Shown here in pieces: positions 26,423-38,186 of a stretch of DNA of 64,000 nucleotides (position 1 is its first letter; the number at the start of each line of letters is the position of its first letter). The DNA is from Acidovorax sp. GW101-3H11. Lineage in GTDB: Bacteria; Pseudomonadota; Gammaproteobacteria; Burkholderiales; Burkholderiaceae_C. A model generated the notes under the pieces. That model searched no databases. It was not told the DNA's origin and was given only the letters and a program-made list of their open reading frames with translations. The translations under genes and the position numbers were made by a program. The stretch covers positions 1-64,000 of the forward strand of contig NZ_LUKZ01000025.1 in the NCBI RefSeq assembly GCF_001633105.1, given 5' to 3'.

Positions 26423-27418
26423 ATGCCCTTCCACCCCCTGATGTCCCGCCGCACCTGGCTCGGCGCCGCTGCGCTGGCCGCTGCCTTCACCGGCACGTCG
26501 GCCTTTGCGCAGGCCTACCCCCACAAGCCCATCAAGATCGTCGTGCCCTTTGCCGCAGGCGGCGCCACCGACGTGCTGGCGCGCGTGCTGGCCGAGAAGA
26601 TGGCCGTGGGCCTGGGCCAGCCCATGGTCATCGACAACAAGCCCGGCGCGGCCGGCATCATCGGCACCGACGCGGTGGCCAAGGCCGCGCCCGACGGCTA
26701 CACCCTGCTGCTGGGCCTGAGCAACTCCATGCTCACCAACCAGTTCCTCTACACCAAGCTGCCCTACAGCCCCGAGAAGGACATTGCGCCCATCTACCAG
26801 ATCGCGATTGCCCCGCTGGTGCTGGTGGCCCACCCCAGCGTGCCCGTGGCCACCGGCCCTGAGCTGCTGAAATACGTGGCCGCGAACAAGGGCAAGGTGG
26901 CCTATGGCTCGTACGGCACGGGCGCCTACCCGCACCTGGCCGGGGCCTACATGAGCCTCACACAGAACGCCGACATGAGCCATGTGGCCTACCGGGGCGA
27001 GGCACCCATGGTGCAGGACCTGCTGGGCGGCCAGATCCAGATCGCGTTTGCCAGCGCACTGCAGGCCAAGCCCCACATCGAGGCGGGCAAGCTCAAGGCC
27101 ATTGGCGTGAGCGGCGAGCGCCGCATGGGCACCCTGCCCAATGTGCCCAGCCTGGCCGAACAGGGCCTGAACGACGAGGCCTACCGCGTGGCGGGCTGGC
27201 TGGCTTTTGGTGCGCCCGCAGGCACGCCGCCCGCCATCCTGGAGCGCATTGCCGAGGAGGTGCGCAAGGCCACGCAGCTGCCCGATGTGGCGCAGCGCAT
27301 CGCGGCCATGGGGTTTGATGTGCAGAACAGCTCGCCTGCGCTCTTCTCCGCCGCGATTGCGAAGGAACGGCCGGTGTGGGAGCGACTGATAAAGGCGTCC
27401 GGCGCGAAGCTGGATTGA
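26423..27418 (+). CDS. Bug-family (TctC) tripartite tricarboxylate receptor, periplasmic
   Basis: A 331-residue periplasmic binding protein. The start ATG at 26423 follows AGGAG by 8 bases. A Tat-like signal with RRTWLGAAALAAAF ends AFAQAYP. The mature part opens with the Bug hallmark YPHKPIKIVVPFAAGGATDVLAR. The Bug proteins of betaproteobacteria bind dicarboxylates, aromatic acids, nicotinamide and similar compounds; most lack the partner membrane genes locally, as here. It probably binds the substrate that the upstream AMP ligase activates. Confidence 0.93.
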   Translation: MPFHPLMSRRTWLGAAALAAAFTGTSAFAQAYPHKPIKIVVPFAAGGATDVLARVLAEKMAVGLGQPMVIDNKPGAAGIIGTDAVAKAAPDGYTLLLGLSNSMLTNQFLYTKLPYSPEKDIAPIYQIAIAPLVLVAHPSVPVATGPELLKYVAANKGKVAYGSYGTGAYPHLAGAYMSLTQNADMSHVAYRGEAPMVQDLLGGQIQIAFASALQAKPHIEAGKLKAIGVSGERRMGTLPNVPSLAEQGLNDEAYRVAGWLAFGAPAGTPPAILERIAEEVRKATQLPDVAQRIAAMGFDVQNSSPALFSAAIAKERPVWERLIKASGAKLD

Positions 27419-27436
27419 CGGACGGGTTGATGGACG

Positions 27437-27460
27437 GATTGAGGGATTGAGGGATTGAGG
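27437..27460. repeat. short tandem repeat
   Basis: Three copies of the 8-mer GATTGAGG in tandem, preceded by a related GGTTGATGGAC, directly after the Bug gene. It holds no gene and no obvious function. Confidence 0.7.
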
Positions 27461-27507
27461 GGCGGGGCAGCCGTCTACCGCCGCTCCGGTCATCGCGCCC
27501 CTGAACA

Positions 27508-27613
27508 CTCCCTCTCCCCTCGCGGGAGAGGGCCGGGGAGAGGGGGTGATAAGGCATCGCCCTTGGCACAGGCCCCCTCTCCCCCACCCTCTCCCACGGG
27601 GGGAGAGGGAGTC
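27508..27613. repeat. inverted pair of CTCTCCC-type repeats
   Basis: Two ~42-bp units in opposite orientation: one at 27508-27549 (CTCCCTCTCCCCTCGCGGGA then GAGGGCCGGGG) and one at 27572-27613. The reverse complement of the first matches the second almost base for base. Each unit also contains internal inverted repeats. They resemble the widespread REP-like CTCTCCC elements found in many proteobacteria, and may act as terminators between the convergent Bug and acetoacetyl-CoA synthetase genes. Together with neighbouring repeats they fill the 306 bases between the two genes. Confidence 0.7.
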
Positions 27614-27673
27614 ACACCACAGCGCCGCTGGTGCTCAAGCGGTTTGGGCCTGTACCAGCAGGGCTGGCCATGC

Positions 27674-27740
27674 AAAAATTCAAGCAAAAATGGCCGCTAC
27701 CGCGCGTCCAGCATGCCTGAGTAGCTATGCATTTCGCAGC
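27674..27740 (+). repeat. dispersed TGATAGCTATC-type repeat (copy A2)
   Basis: A ~67-bp element (AAAAATTCAAGCAAAAATGG, then CCGCTACCGCGCGTCCAGCA, then TGCCTGAGTAGCTATGCATT) aligns with copies at 29049, 38013 and 63740. It overlaps the 3' end of the convergent acetoacetyl-CoA synthetase gene and supplies its last five codons and stop. Confidence 0.75.
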
Positions 27741-29833
27741 ATTCCAGCCCGCTCGGCCGCAAACGCCACATACCAGTCCAGGCACCCCGGGTTGGCCATC
27801 GCGTCCTTGTTCACCACCTTCTCGATGGGCTGGCCCAGCAACAGCTTTTTGATGGGCAGCTCCTGCTTCTTGCCGCTCAGGGTACGCGGCACCTCGGCCA
27901 CGGCAAAGATGTCGTCGGGCACAAAGCGTGGGCTCAGCGCCGTGCGCACCGCACCGTTGATGCGCGCGCGCAGGGCGTCGTCGAGCGCGTAGCCAGGGCG
28001 CAGCACCACAAACAGCGGCATGTAGCTCTCGCGGCCCAGGTACTCCAGGTCCACCACCAGGCTGTCGAGCACCTCGGGCAGGGATTCGACCGCGCTGTAG
28101 ATCTCGCTCGTGCCCATGCGCAGGCCGTGGCGGTTGATGGTGGCGTCGCTGCGGCCATAGATCACGCAGCCGCCGTTGGCGCCGATCTTGAGCCAGTCGC
28201 CATGGCGCCAGACCGCACCCATCGCGGCGGGGCCGTCTCCACCGCCGGGCTGGCGGCCGTGGCCTGCGGGGTACATGTCGAAGTAGCTCGACAGATAACG
28301 GCTGCCGTCCTTGTCGCCCCACAGGTAGAGCGGCATCGACGGAATCGGCTGCGCGCAGACCAGCTCGCCCACCGCGTCCTGCACGGGGCGGCCCTCGGCG
28401 TCCCACGACTCCACGGCCGCGCCCAGCATGCGGCACTGCATCTCGCCCGGCACCTGGGGCATCTCGCGGTGGCCGCCGATGAAGGCGCCGCAGAAGTCGG
28501 TGCCCCCGGAGATGTTGTTCCACCAGATATCGGATGTGCCCAGCGCCTCGAACTGCGCCGTGCCCCACTCCTGCACCTCGGGCGACAGCGGCGAACCCGT
28601 GGTGCCCAGCGCGCGGATGCGTGTCAGGTCGCCATAGTCCGCGAGCGTGATACCCGCTTTCATGCAGTTGGCAAAAAACGCCGCGCCCGCGCCGAAGAAG
28701 GTCACGCCCGTCTCGGCCGCAAAACGCCACAGCACGCCCCAGTCGGGGTTGTCTTTGCTGCCACCAGGGTTGCCGTCGTAGATCACGCAGGTGGTACCCG
28801 AGAGCAGGCCGCTGAGCTGTGCGTTCCACATCACCCAGCCCGTGGAGCTGTACCAGTGGTAGCGCTCGCCGAAGCTGTTGGGCTCGTAGCTGCAGCCGAT
28901 GTCGTTGTGCAGCACCTTGAGCTGCAGCGCCACCAGCACCGTGCCACCGTGGCCGTGCACGATGGGCTTGGGCAGGCCGGTGGTGCCGCTGGAATAGACG
29001 ATCCACAGCGGGTGGTCAAACGGCAGCCACAGGGGCTCGAAGGCCGTGGTTTCAGCATCACTTCGGGCCGTTGCGCCCGTCCAGCTTGCCCAACCAGCTA
29101 TCGAAACAGAAGCATCCAGATTGCCCAGCAGCACCGCGTGCTGCACGCTGGGCAGGGCCTCGCGCAGCTCGGCCAGCACGGGGCGGCGGTCGTGGTCGCG
29201 GCCCCCGTAGCTCACGCCGTCCACGCCGATCAGCACCTTGGGTGCGATCTGGCGGAAGCGGTCGAGCACCGCATGCGTGCCCATGTCGGGCGCGCAGATG
29301 CTCCACACGCCGCCAATGCTCACCGTGGCCAGGAAGGCGATCATGGCCTCGGGCACGTTGGGCAGGTAGGCGGCCACGCGGTCGCCGGGCATCACACCCT
29401 GGGCCTTGAGGTGCAGCGCCAGCGACGCGACCTGGCGGCGCAGCTCGGGCCAGCTCAGCTCACGGTGCTGGCCTTTTTCATTGCGGCTGATGATGGCGGG
29501 CAGGCCTGCGGCGTGGGCGGCATCGACATGCCGCAGCGCCTGGCGTGCGTAATTGACCTGGGCGCCGGGGAACCACTGGGCGCCGGGCATGGTGTTTTTG
29601 CCCAGCACGGCGGTGTGGGGCGTGGGCGATTCGATCTGGAAGTAGTCCCACACGCTTTGCCAGAACGCATCCAGCTCGGTGGTGGACCAGCGCCACAGCG
29701 CGTCGTAGCTGTCCCACTGCAGGCCACGCTCGTCTCGCAGCCAGTTCTGGTACAGGCGGATCTGGGGGATGTAGGGGGGCTGGGGGCCTGTGGCCGGTGG
29801 GCCGGGGCGGTGCGGTGGGGGGTTTGTCTCCAT
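27725..29833 (-). CDS. acetoacetyl-CoA synthetase
   Basis: A 702-residue ANL-superfamily ligase joining acetoacetate (or a related acid) to CoA with ATP. The ATP motif is IVYSSGTTGLPKPIVHG at ~272-288; A8-type motif is IYGRSDATINRHGLRMG; the catalytic C-terminal lysine is in TLSGKKQELPIKKLL. ATG at 29833 starts METNPPP and the N-terminal WRWSTTELDAFWQSVWDYF segment is typical of AACS. An extra segment of ~23 residues (SVSIAGWASWTGATARSD, about 242-259) is encoded by a dispersed repeat. The C-terminal five codons and stop come from another copy. These changes sit in non-conserved places, so the enzyme is probably active. Confidence 0.92.
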   Translation of the reverse strand: METNPPPHRPGPPATGPQPPYIPQIRLYQNWLRDERGLQWDSYDALWRWSTTELDAFWQSVWDYFQIESPTPHTAVLGKNTMPGAQWFPGAQVNYARQALRHVDAAHAAGLPAIISRNEKGQHRELSWPELRRQVASLALHLKAQGVMPGDRVAAYLPNVPEAMIAFLATVSIGGVWSICAPDMGTHAVLDRFRQIAPKVLIGVDGVSYGGRDHDRRPVLAELREALPSVQHAVLLGNLDASVSIAGWASWTGATARSDAETTAFEPLWLPFDHPLWIVYSSGTTGLPKPIVHGHGGTVLVALQLKVLHNDIGCSYEPNSFGERYHWYSSTGWVMWNAQLSGLLSGTTCVIYDGNPGGSKDNPDWGVLWRFAAETGVTFFGAGAAFFANCMKAGITLADYGDLTRIRALGTTGSPLSPEVQEWGTAQFEALGTSDIWWNNISGGTDFCGAFIGGHREMPQVPGEMQCRMLGAAVESWDAEGRPVQDAVGELVCAQPIPSMPLYLWGDKDGSRYLSSYFDMYPAGHGRQPGGGDGPAAMGAVWRHGDWLKIGANGGCVIYGRSDATINRHGLRMGTSEIYSAVESLPEVLDSLVVDLEYLGRESYMPLFVVLRPGYALDDALRARINGAVRTALSPRFVPDDIFAVAEVPRTLSGKKQELPIKKLLLGQPIEKVVNKDAMANPGCLDWYVAFAAERAGMLRNA
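29049..29115 (+). repeat. dispersed TGATAGCTATC-type repeat inside the acetoacetyl-CoA synthetase gene (copy A3)
   Basis: The run TTTCAGCATCACTTCGGGCC ... GCCCAACCAGCTATCGAAAC aligns with copies at 27674 (notably GGCCG-CGCGTCCAGC-TGCC) and 63740. It is read in frame as part of the enzyme, in the same reading frame and orientation relative to the gene as the copy inside dadA. Confidence 0.6.
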
Positions 29834-30114
29834 GCCCGGCAAGGTAGCAGCGCTCACAGCAAAAAGCCATCTTTGGCAGTCATGTGGTTGACAGACATGT
29901 GGGCGGACGCTGCCGCGCCGCTCGCCGTGACATTCGGCAGGCGCCAATAATTACAAGAATTAACAAATTTCGGGACGACCCCTATCACATACGACGTCTG
30001 ACCACTTCAGAATTCGCGGCGAGAGGGAGTCGCATCGCTGTGCGGCAGCCTACAAAACGCCCGGCGCAAAGCTGGGCACCACACAACACCACAGGCCCGA
30101 AGGATCTGCGCGCG

Positions 30115-33435
<3,321 letters not shown>

Positions 33436-33526
33436 GCGGACGCCTCAGCACCGCCATTGGCCATCTCCCGCGAGATGCGCAAAGACACCGGAGTTCCTCA
33501 GCGCTCCCAGGAGGGTCTTTTTGCAT

Positions 33527-33544
33527 TTCGCACATTCGTGCTAA
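33527..33544. promoter_or_regulatory. operator-like palindrome upstream of the TetR gene
   Basis: TTCGCAC-ATTC-GTGCTAA, 11 bases before the TetR start codon. It matches in 11 of 14 arm positions the perfect palindrome TTCGCAC-AACC-GTGCGAA at 34214. Confidence 0.6.
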
Positions 33545-33554
33545 ATTTCGCCCC

Positions 33555-34166
33555 ATGGACGCCAAAACCCAGAAAGCCGAACTCACCCGCGCCGCCATCG
33601 TCGGCGCGGCGCTGGACCTGGCTGCGGCCGAAGGGCTGGAGTCGATCACGCTGCAGGCCGTGGCCGACCGCGTGGGGCTGTCCAAGAGCGGCGTGTTCTC
33701 GCGTGCCGGCTCGCGCGAGGCGCTGCAGAAGGCGGTGATCGAGGAGTTTGGCCGCCGCTTTCTGGCCGATGTGTTTGTGCCCGCCATGCAGCACCCCAAG
33801 GGCCTGCCGCGCCTGCAGGAGATCATGCGCCGCTGGATTGCCCGCACGCGCGACGTGGAGGCCTTCACCGGCTGCATCTACACCGCTGGCGCGTTCGAGC
33901 TGGACGACCGCGAGGGCGAGCTGCGCGACCTGCTGCATTCCGAAATCACCCGCTGGCGTGCCGCCCTGCGCCGCACGGTGCTGCAGGCCATCGAGGCCGG
34001 GCACCTGCCTCCCGACACGCCGCCCGATCAGCTGGTGGGTGAAATCTATGGCCTGATCATGGGCTTGTTGCACGATGTTCGCTTCCTGCGCGATCCGCAG
34101 GCAGTGGCACGCACCGAGGCGTCCTGGGCGCGCCTCGTCAAGAGCTACCTCCCTCTCCCCGCCTGA
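33555..34166 (+). CDS. TetR-family transcriptional regulator
   Basis: A 203-residue TetR protein. The HTH is LTRAAIVGAALDLAAAEGLE then SITLQAVADRVGLSKSGVFS, RAGSREALQKAVI. The C-terminal domain has the TetR_C_8/YcdC-like LHSEITRWRAALRRTVLQAI stretch. Both its own promoter and the promoter of the small gene and hydrolase after it carry the same TTCGCAC-N4-GTGC palindrome, so autorepression and control of that unit are likely. Confidence 0.9.
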   Translation: MDAKTQKAELTRAAIVGAALDLAAAEGLESITLQAVADRVGLSKSGVFSRAGSREALQKAVIEEFGRRFLADVFVPAMQHPKGLPRLQEIMRRWIARTRDVEAFTGCIYTAGAFELDDREGELRDLLHSEITRWRAALRRTVLQAIEAGHLPPDTPPDQLVGEIYGLIMGLLHDVRFLRDPQAVARTEASWARLVKSYLPLPA

Positions 34167-34213
34167 CATCTGGTGGTGTGCCATGGAGACCTCTTGTTTT
34201 TTTATGCCCCAAT

Positions 34214-34231
34214 TTCGCACAACCGTGCGAA
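34214..34231. promoter_or_regulatory. perfect operator palindrome upstream of the small-protein/hydrolase unit
   Basis: TTCGCAC-AACC-GTGCGAA is a perfect 7+7 bp inverted repeat, 13 bases before the start of the 37-residue gene and its AAAGGAAA ribosome-binding site. Confidence 0.75.
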
Positions 34232-34244
34232 GAAAGGAAACGCC

Positions 34245-34358
34245 ATGTTGATCATCCTGGGCATTGCCGCCATTGCGGCCGCAGCGGGCGCCATCCGGGC
34301 GCTGCGCAGCACCCTCACCAGCCTCCCGCGCAGCAACCGGGACTGGGTCTTTTTCTGA
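34245..34358 (+). CDS. 37-residue membrane peptide
   Basis: MLIILGIAAIAAAAGAIRAL then RSTLTSLPRSNRDWVFF: one N-terminal hydrophobic helix and a basic C-terminal tail ending in DWVFF. It starts after AAAGGAAA, 13 bases past a perfect operator palindrome, and precedes the hydrolase gene by 46 bases. The short tail with S-N-R-D-W-x-F-F is a familiar ending of small proteins paired with such hydrolases and TetR genes in Comamonadaceae, but I know no function. Confidence 0.65.
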   Translation: MLIILGIAAIAAAAGAIRALRSTLTSLPRSNRDWVFF

Positions 34359-34404
34359 GGCGCGCGCCGCGCTCGCCCCACTCCACCCCTTCAGGAGCCC
34401 CACC

Positions 34405-35385
34405 ATGACCGCCTCTTCATCCTCCTCCACCGCGCTGCAGGCCACCGCTGGCTACTACGGCGAACACCCCGGCATGCGCCTGCTGCGCCTGGCGCTGGGC
34501 ACCACCGAGCGCCTGTGGCCCGCGCTGGCCGTGCGCGTGGCCTCGCGCCTGTTTGGCACGCCTCTGCCCCTGCGCAAACCCGGCCGCCTTGCCGTGCCGC
34601 CCGGCCACTGGCGCACCGAGCGGTGGGCGTTTGAAGACGCCGAAATCACGCTCTACCTGCCCCAGGCCCAGCCACATGGCCCCACGGTGCTGCTGCTGCA
34701 CGGCTGGGGCGGCCATGCGCGCCAGATGCTGCCGCTGGCCGACGCCCTGACTGCGCGCGGCCTGCGCCCGGTGCTGGTGGACCTGCCCGCCCACGGCGGC
34801 AGCCGGGGCCGCGTGAGCAACCTGCCGCAGTTCGCCCGCGCCATCGAATACACCACCGCCCGCCTGCACGCGCAGGACGCGGCGCCCCACGCCGTCGTAG
34901 CGCATTCGCTGGCAGCCAACGCAGCCGCGCACGCGGCCAGCCGGGGCCTGGCCACCGGGCGGCTGGTGCTGCTGGCGCCGCCTGCCTCGCCGCACGAATA
35001 CACGCGCCTGTTCGCGCAGGTGTTCGGCCTGTCCGAGCGCACGCGCGCCGCCATGCAGCGGCGCATCGAGGCGCGCGAAGGCATCCTGATGCGCCAGTTC
35101 GAGCCCCCGGCCGTGGGCCCGCGCATCGCCCTGCCCACGCTGGTGGTGCACGACCGGAGCGACCGCATCAACCGCTTTGCCGACGGCGAGGCCTACCGCG
35201 ACCACATCCCGGGCGCCACGCTGCTGGCGACCGAGGGGCTGGGGCACCGCAAGATCCTGCAGCAGGCCGAGGTGCTGCAGGCCGTGGCGGACTTTGTGGC
35301 CGTGCCAGCGCTTGCACCAGCACATGCACAGGCGCCCGCCAACGCAGGCCCTGCGCCATCACACCGCCCACAACCCCTGGCTTGA
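34405..35385 (+). CDS. alpha/beta-hydrolase
   Basis: A 326-residue alpha/beta-hydrolase. The oxyanion HGWGG is at ~98-102; the nucleophile elbow is A-H-S-L-A (residues ~170-174), where glycines are replaced by alanines but the serine is kept; the acid lies in HDRSDRINRF and the histidine in EGLGHRKIL. The last ~25 residues are an Ala/Pro-rich tail. It is regulated together with the 37-residue peptide by the TetR operators upstream. The substrate is unknown; a lipid or small ester is likely. Confidence 0.88.
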   Translation: MTASSSSSTALQATAGYYGEHPGMRLLRLALGTTERLWPALAVRVASRLFGTPLPLRKPGRLAVPPGHWRTERWAFEDAEITLYLPQAQPHGPTVLLLHGWGGHARQMLPLADALTARGLRPVLVDLPAHGGSRGRVSNLPQFARAIEYTTARLHAQDAAPHAVVAHSLAANAAAHAASRGLATGRLVLLAPPASPHEYTRLFAQVFGLSERTRAAMQRRIEAREGILMRQFEPPAVGPRIALPTLVVHDRSDRINRFADGEAYRDHIPGATLLATEGLGHRKILQQAEVLQAVADFVAVPALAPAHAQAPANAGPAPSHRPQPLA

Positions 35386-35858
35386 CTGCGGTATTGCCAG
35401 CGCCGTAGCGCAGCCATTGCCTACACTGGCGCCCTTTTTTCCCGTTTGCGCCATCCCTCTGGTGCCGTCCACGGACGGTGCCGCGCAAATGCCCTGCCTT
35501 GCCGCGCCGCTGGTTCCCACGCGCGCATCGGCCCCGGGCCCGGCCCTCTCTTCATCCTTGCGATGCGGCGTTGTGGCGAGCCACCCCTGCGGGTGTGCCT
35601 GCCATCCGCCAGGCTGGCCCGTCTTTCCTTCCGAGATGTGCGGCCATCGCAGCGGTCGGCACCTGCACACCTGCACACCTGCGCTTCATTCGCGCACGGC
35701 GCACAGGTGCCACAGGCGCATTGACCGCCGGGCGTGCCCGGTGGCACGCTGCTGCAGCGCCGATGCGGCATGGCGTGTCTCGCACGCTGCACGCCAGGCA
35801 AAGCCAGGCAAAAGGCGCCGCGCATCTCCTTGTCGATTCAGCAGAAGAAAGGTGATCC
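35386..35858. other. intergenic stretch without a supported gene
   Basis: This stretch of 473 bases carries only short frames with poor codon use on either strand. The last 20 bases hold the AGAAAGGTG ribosome-binding region of the BCCT gene. No terminator hairpin with a T-run is seen. Confidence 0.4.
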
Positions 35859-37392
35859 ATGGAACTTCTCATCTCGGCGGGGCTGATCCTCGCCATCGTG
35901 CTCTGGGGCGTGGCGGCGCCGGACTCGCTCGGCGCCGTGTTCGACACGGCCCTGGCGGCCATCACGCGCAACTTTGGCTGGTTCTACCTGTGGGTGGTGC
36001 TGGGCCTGGTGGTGATGGCGCTCATCCTGGCGTTCAGCCGCTACGGCGACCTGAAGCTGGGCCAGGAAGACGACGAGCCCGAGTTCTCCATCGGCGCGTG
36101 GTTTGCCATGCTGTTTGCGGCGGGCATGGGCATTGGCCTGGTGTTCTGGGGCGTGGCCGAGCCCATCTCGCACTACGGCACGCCGCCGCCCGGCATCGCG
36201 CCGCACACGCCCGAAGCCGCCAACGCGGCCATGCGCTACAGCTTCTTCCACTGGGGGCTGCACCCCTGGGCGGTGTACAGCATCGTGGCACTGGCGATTG
36301 CGTTTTTTCAGTTCCGCAAAGGCGGCTCGGCGCTGGTCAGCACCGCCGTGATGGCCCTGCCCTGGGCGCCGCTGCAGCGCATCGGCCCGGTGGTCAATGT
36401 GCTCGCGGTGATCGCCACCGCGTTCGGAGTGGCGGCATCGCTGGGCATGGGGGCGCTACAGATCAACAGCGGCCTGCACGCCACGCTGGGTCTGCCGGTC
36501 AGTGAGGCCTGGCAGGTCGGCATCATCGGGGTGACCACGGTGCTGTTCCTCGCCTCGGCCGTGTCGGGCGTGGCGCGGGGCATCAAGTGGCTGTCCACCT
36601 TCAACCTCATCATTGCGGGGCTGCTGGCGCTGGCGGTGTTCACGCTGGGGCCCACGGTGGTCATCATCGACACCTTCACCAACACGCTGGGCAGCTACCT
36701 GAGCGAGTTTGTGCGCATGAGCCTGCGCATGACGCCCTTCCGCGACAGCGGCTGGGTGAGCGGCTGGACGGTGTTCTATTGGGCCTGGTGGGTGAGCTGG
36801 TCGCCGTTTGTGGGCCTGTTCATCGCGCGCGTCTCGCGGGCGCACCATCCGCGAGTTCATCCTGGGCACGGTGCTGGCGCCCACGCTGGCGGCGTTTGTG
36901 TGGTTCTCGGTGTTTGGCGGCACGGCGCTGCACCTGCAGATCATGCAGGGCGTGCCCATTGCAGATGCGGTCAACGCCGATGTCTCCACCGCACTGTTCT
37001 CGCTGTTCCACGCGCTGCCCTGGGGCGCGCTGATGTCGGGGGTGGCCACGGTGCTGGTGCTGGTGTTCTTTGTCACCTCGGGCGACTCGGCCGTGCTGGT
37101 GCTGGGCATGATGAGCACCCGGGGCAACGAGAACCCGTCCGCACGCGTCAAGGTGGTCTGGGGCCTGCTGATCTCGGGCATTGCGGTGAGCCTGCTGCTG
37201 GCCGGGGGCGTGAAGGCGGTGCAGACCGCCACCATCGTGTTCGCCCTGCCCTTCACCGCCGTGATCCTGCTCATGGCGCTGGCGCTGTGGCGCGGCGTGA
37301 AGGCCGACTGGGAGGCCGAAGACCGCCGCGACCGCGCCCTGCGCCGCCGCCTGCGCGAGATGGCGGGCCCGGCCACACCGCCGCAGCCATAG
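35859..37392 (+). pseudogene. BCCT-family (betaine/choline/carnitine) transporter, frameshifted
   Basis: The first 327 codons encode the N-terminal eight or so helices of a BCCT carrier, with the signature WAWWVSWSPFVGLFIARVSR at the end. The conserved continuation GRTIREFILGTVLAPTLAAF is in another frame from ~36841. The expected coding GTC-TCT-CGC-GGG reads GTCTCGCGGG, a 2-base deletion in CTCT (near 36832-36835). After repair the protein is ~511 residues, normal for the family. It begins ATG at 35859 after AGAAAGGTG. As it stands the product would be truncated, lacking several helices and the Trp-box region, so it is probably inactive. BCCT carriers import glycine betaine or choline with Na+ or H+. 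Confidence 0.85.
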
Positions 37393-37510
37393 ACCGGCGC
37401 CATGGGGGCGAGGGGCGGTGTGCATGCGTCTATCATCCGCAGCCACACCTGCCCCCTGCGTCCCTCTGTCTCCTCTCCTTGCTTCGCGGCTGATACCGGT
37501 ATCGACTCCC

Positions 37511-37942
37511 ATGCCCCTGCTCCTGTCCGCCTGGCCCGCCGTGGTCCTTGTGCTGCCCGCCCTGGTGCTGGTGTCGGCCATTGTTTTTCTGGCCAAGGGC
37601 AACCGCCGGGCCTTTGCGCAGCTGCTGGCGCTGGCGGCGTGTTTTCTGATCGGTGCGCTGCTCATGGAGTTTTTCACCTTCATGGGCGCGCTCATGGCGC
37701 GCTCGGGCAGCCAGCACACCACGCCCGAGGTGGGCACAGGCACGCGCCAGCTGCTGGCCACCATTGCCAACCCGCGCTCCATCACCGCACCGCCGCTGTC
37801 GCTGGCCGCCTTTGCCGCGTACAGCATCCCCGCGTCTTACCTGTGGCTGCTGGTGACCTGGGGGCTGCACCTGCGCGGCAAGAAGGCGGGCACGGCCAAG
37901 AAGAAACCGGCCAGGGGCACGCGCAAGGCTGCCAAGGACTGA
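37511..37942 (+). CDS. hypothetical membrane protein, 143 aa
   Basis: Three hydrophobic segments (MPLLLSAWPAVVLVLPALVLV at 1-21; LLALAACFLIGALLMEFFTF at ~40-59; and LSLAAFAAYSIPASYLWLLV at ~97-116), ending in a basic tail (KKAGTAKKKPARGTRKAAKD). It lies 118 bases after the BCCT gene. No family is recognised. The ATG at 37511 gives the simplest membrane topology; the frame stays open upstream to 37418. Confidence 0.65.
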   Translation: MPLLLSAWPAVVLVLPALVLVSAIVFLAKGNRRAFAQLLALAACFLIGALLMEFFTFMGALMARSGSQHTTPEVGTGTRQLLATIANPRSITAPPLSLAAFAAYSIPASYLWLLVTWGLHLRGKKAGTAKKKPARGTRKAAKD

Positions 37943-38012
37943 TCGCCTGAGCGGTGGTGACGGTGACGGTGGGGACGAGCCCACCGTGCGCAGCGCAGGG
38001 CCAGGGGCCAGT

Positions 38013-38080
38013 AATTTGAAGGTTTTTTGGCCGTTACCGCGCACTGGCATTGCCTTGATAGCTATCATTTACATAGCAAA
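38013..38080 (+). repeat. dispersed TGATAGCTATC-type repeat (copy A4)
   Basis: TAATTTGAAGG..., TTGGCCGTTACCGCGC..., ATTGCCTTGATAGCTATCAT... aligns with the copy at 63740 in the same orientation (shared TTGGCCG-ACCGCGC and TGCCTTGATAGCTATC). It is intergenic, upstream of the UbiM-like gene. Confidence 0.85.
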
Positions 38081-38186
38081 CACCTGTACAGCCGCTTGAC
38101 CCAGGGCAAACCCCGCCGCGCAGGCCGCGCCCACAATGACAGGCGCTTGGGCCGCCTTGTTCGGCCCCGTTAGGTTTTCCCCTGCC

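Noticed and set aside
24296-27508. A 1070-codon minus-strand open frame opposite the acyl-CoA synthetase and Bug genes
   Set aside because: It overlaps two clear genes on the other strand, has His/Gln/Arg-rich composition typical of the antisense of GC-rich genes, and no domain.
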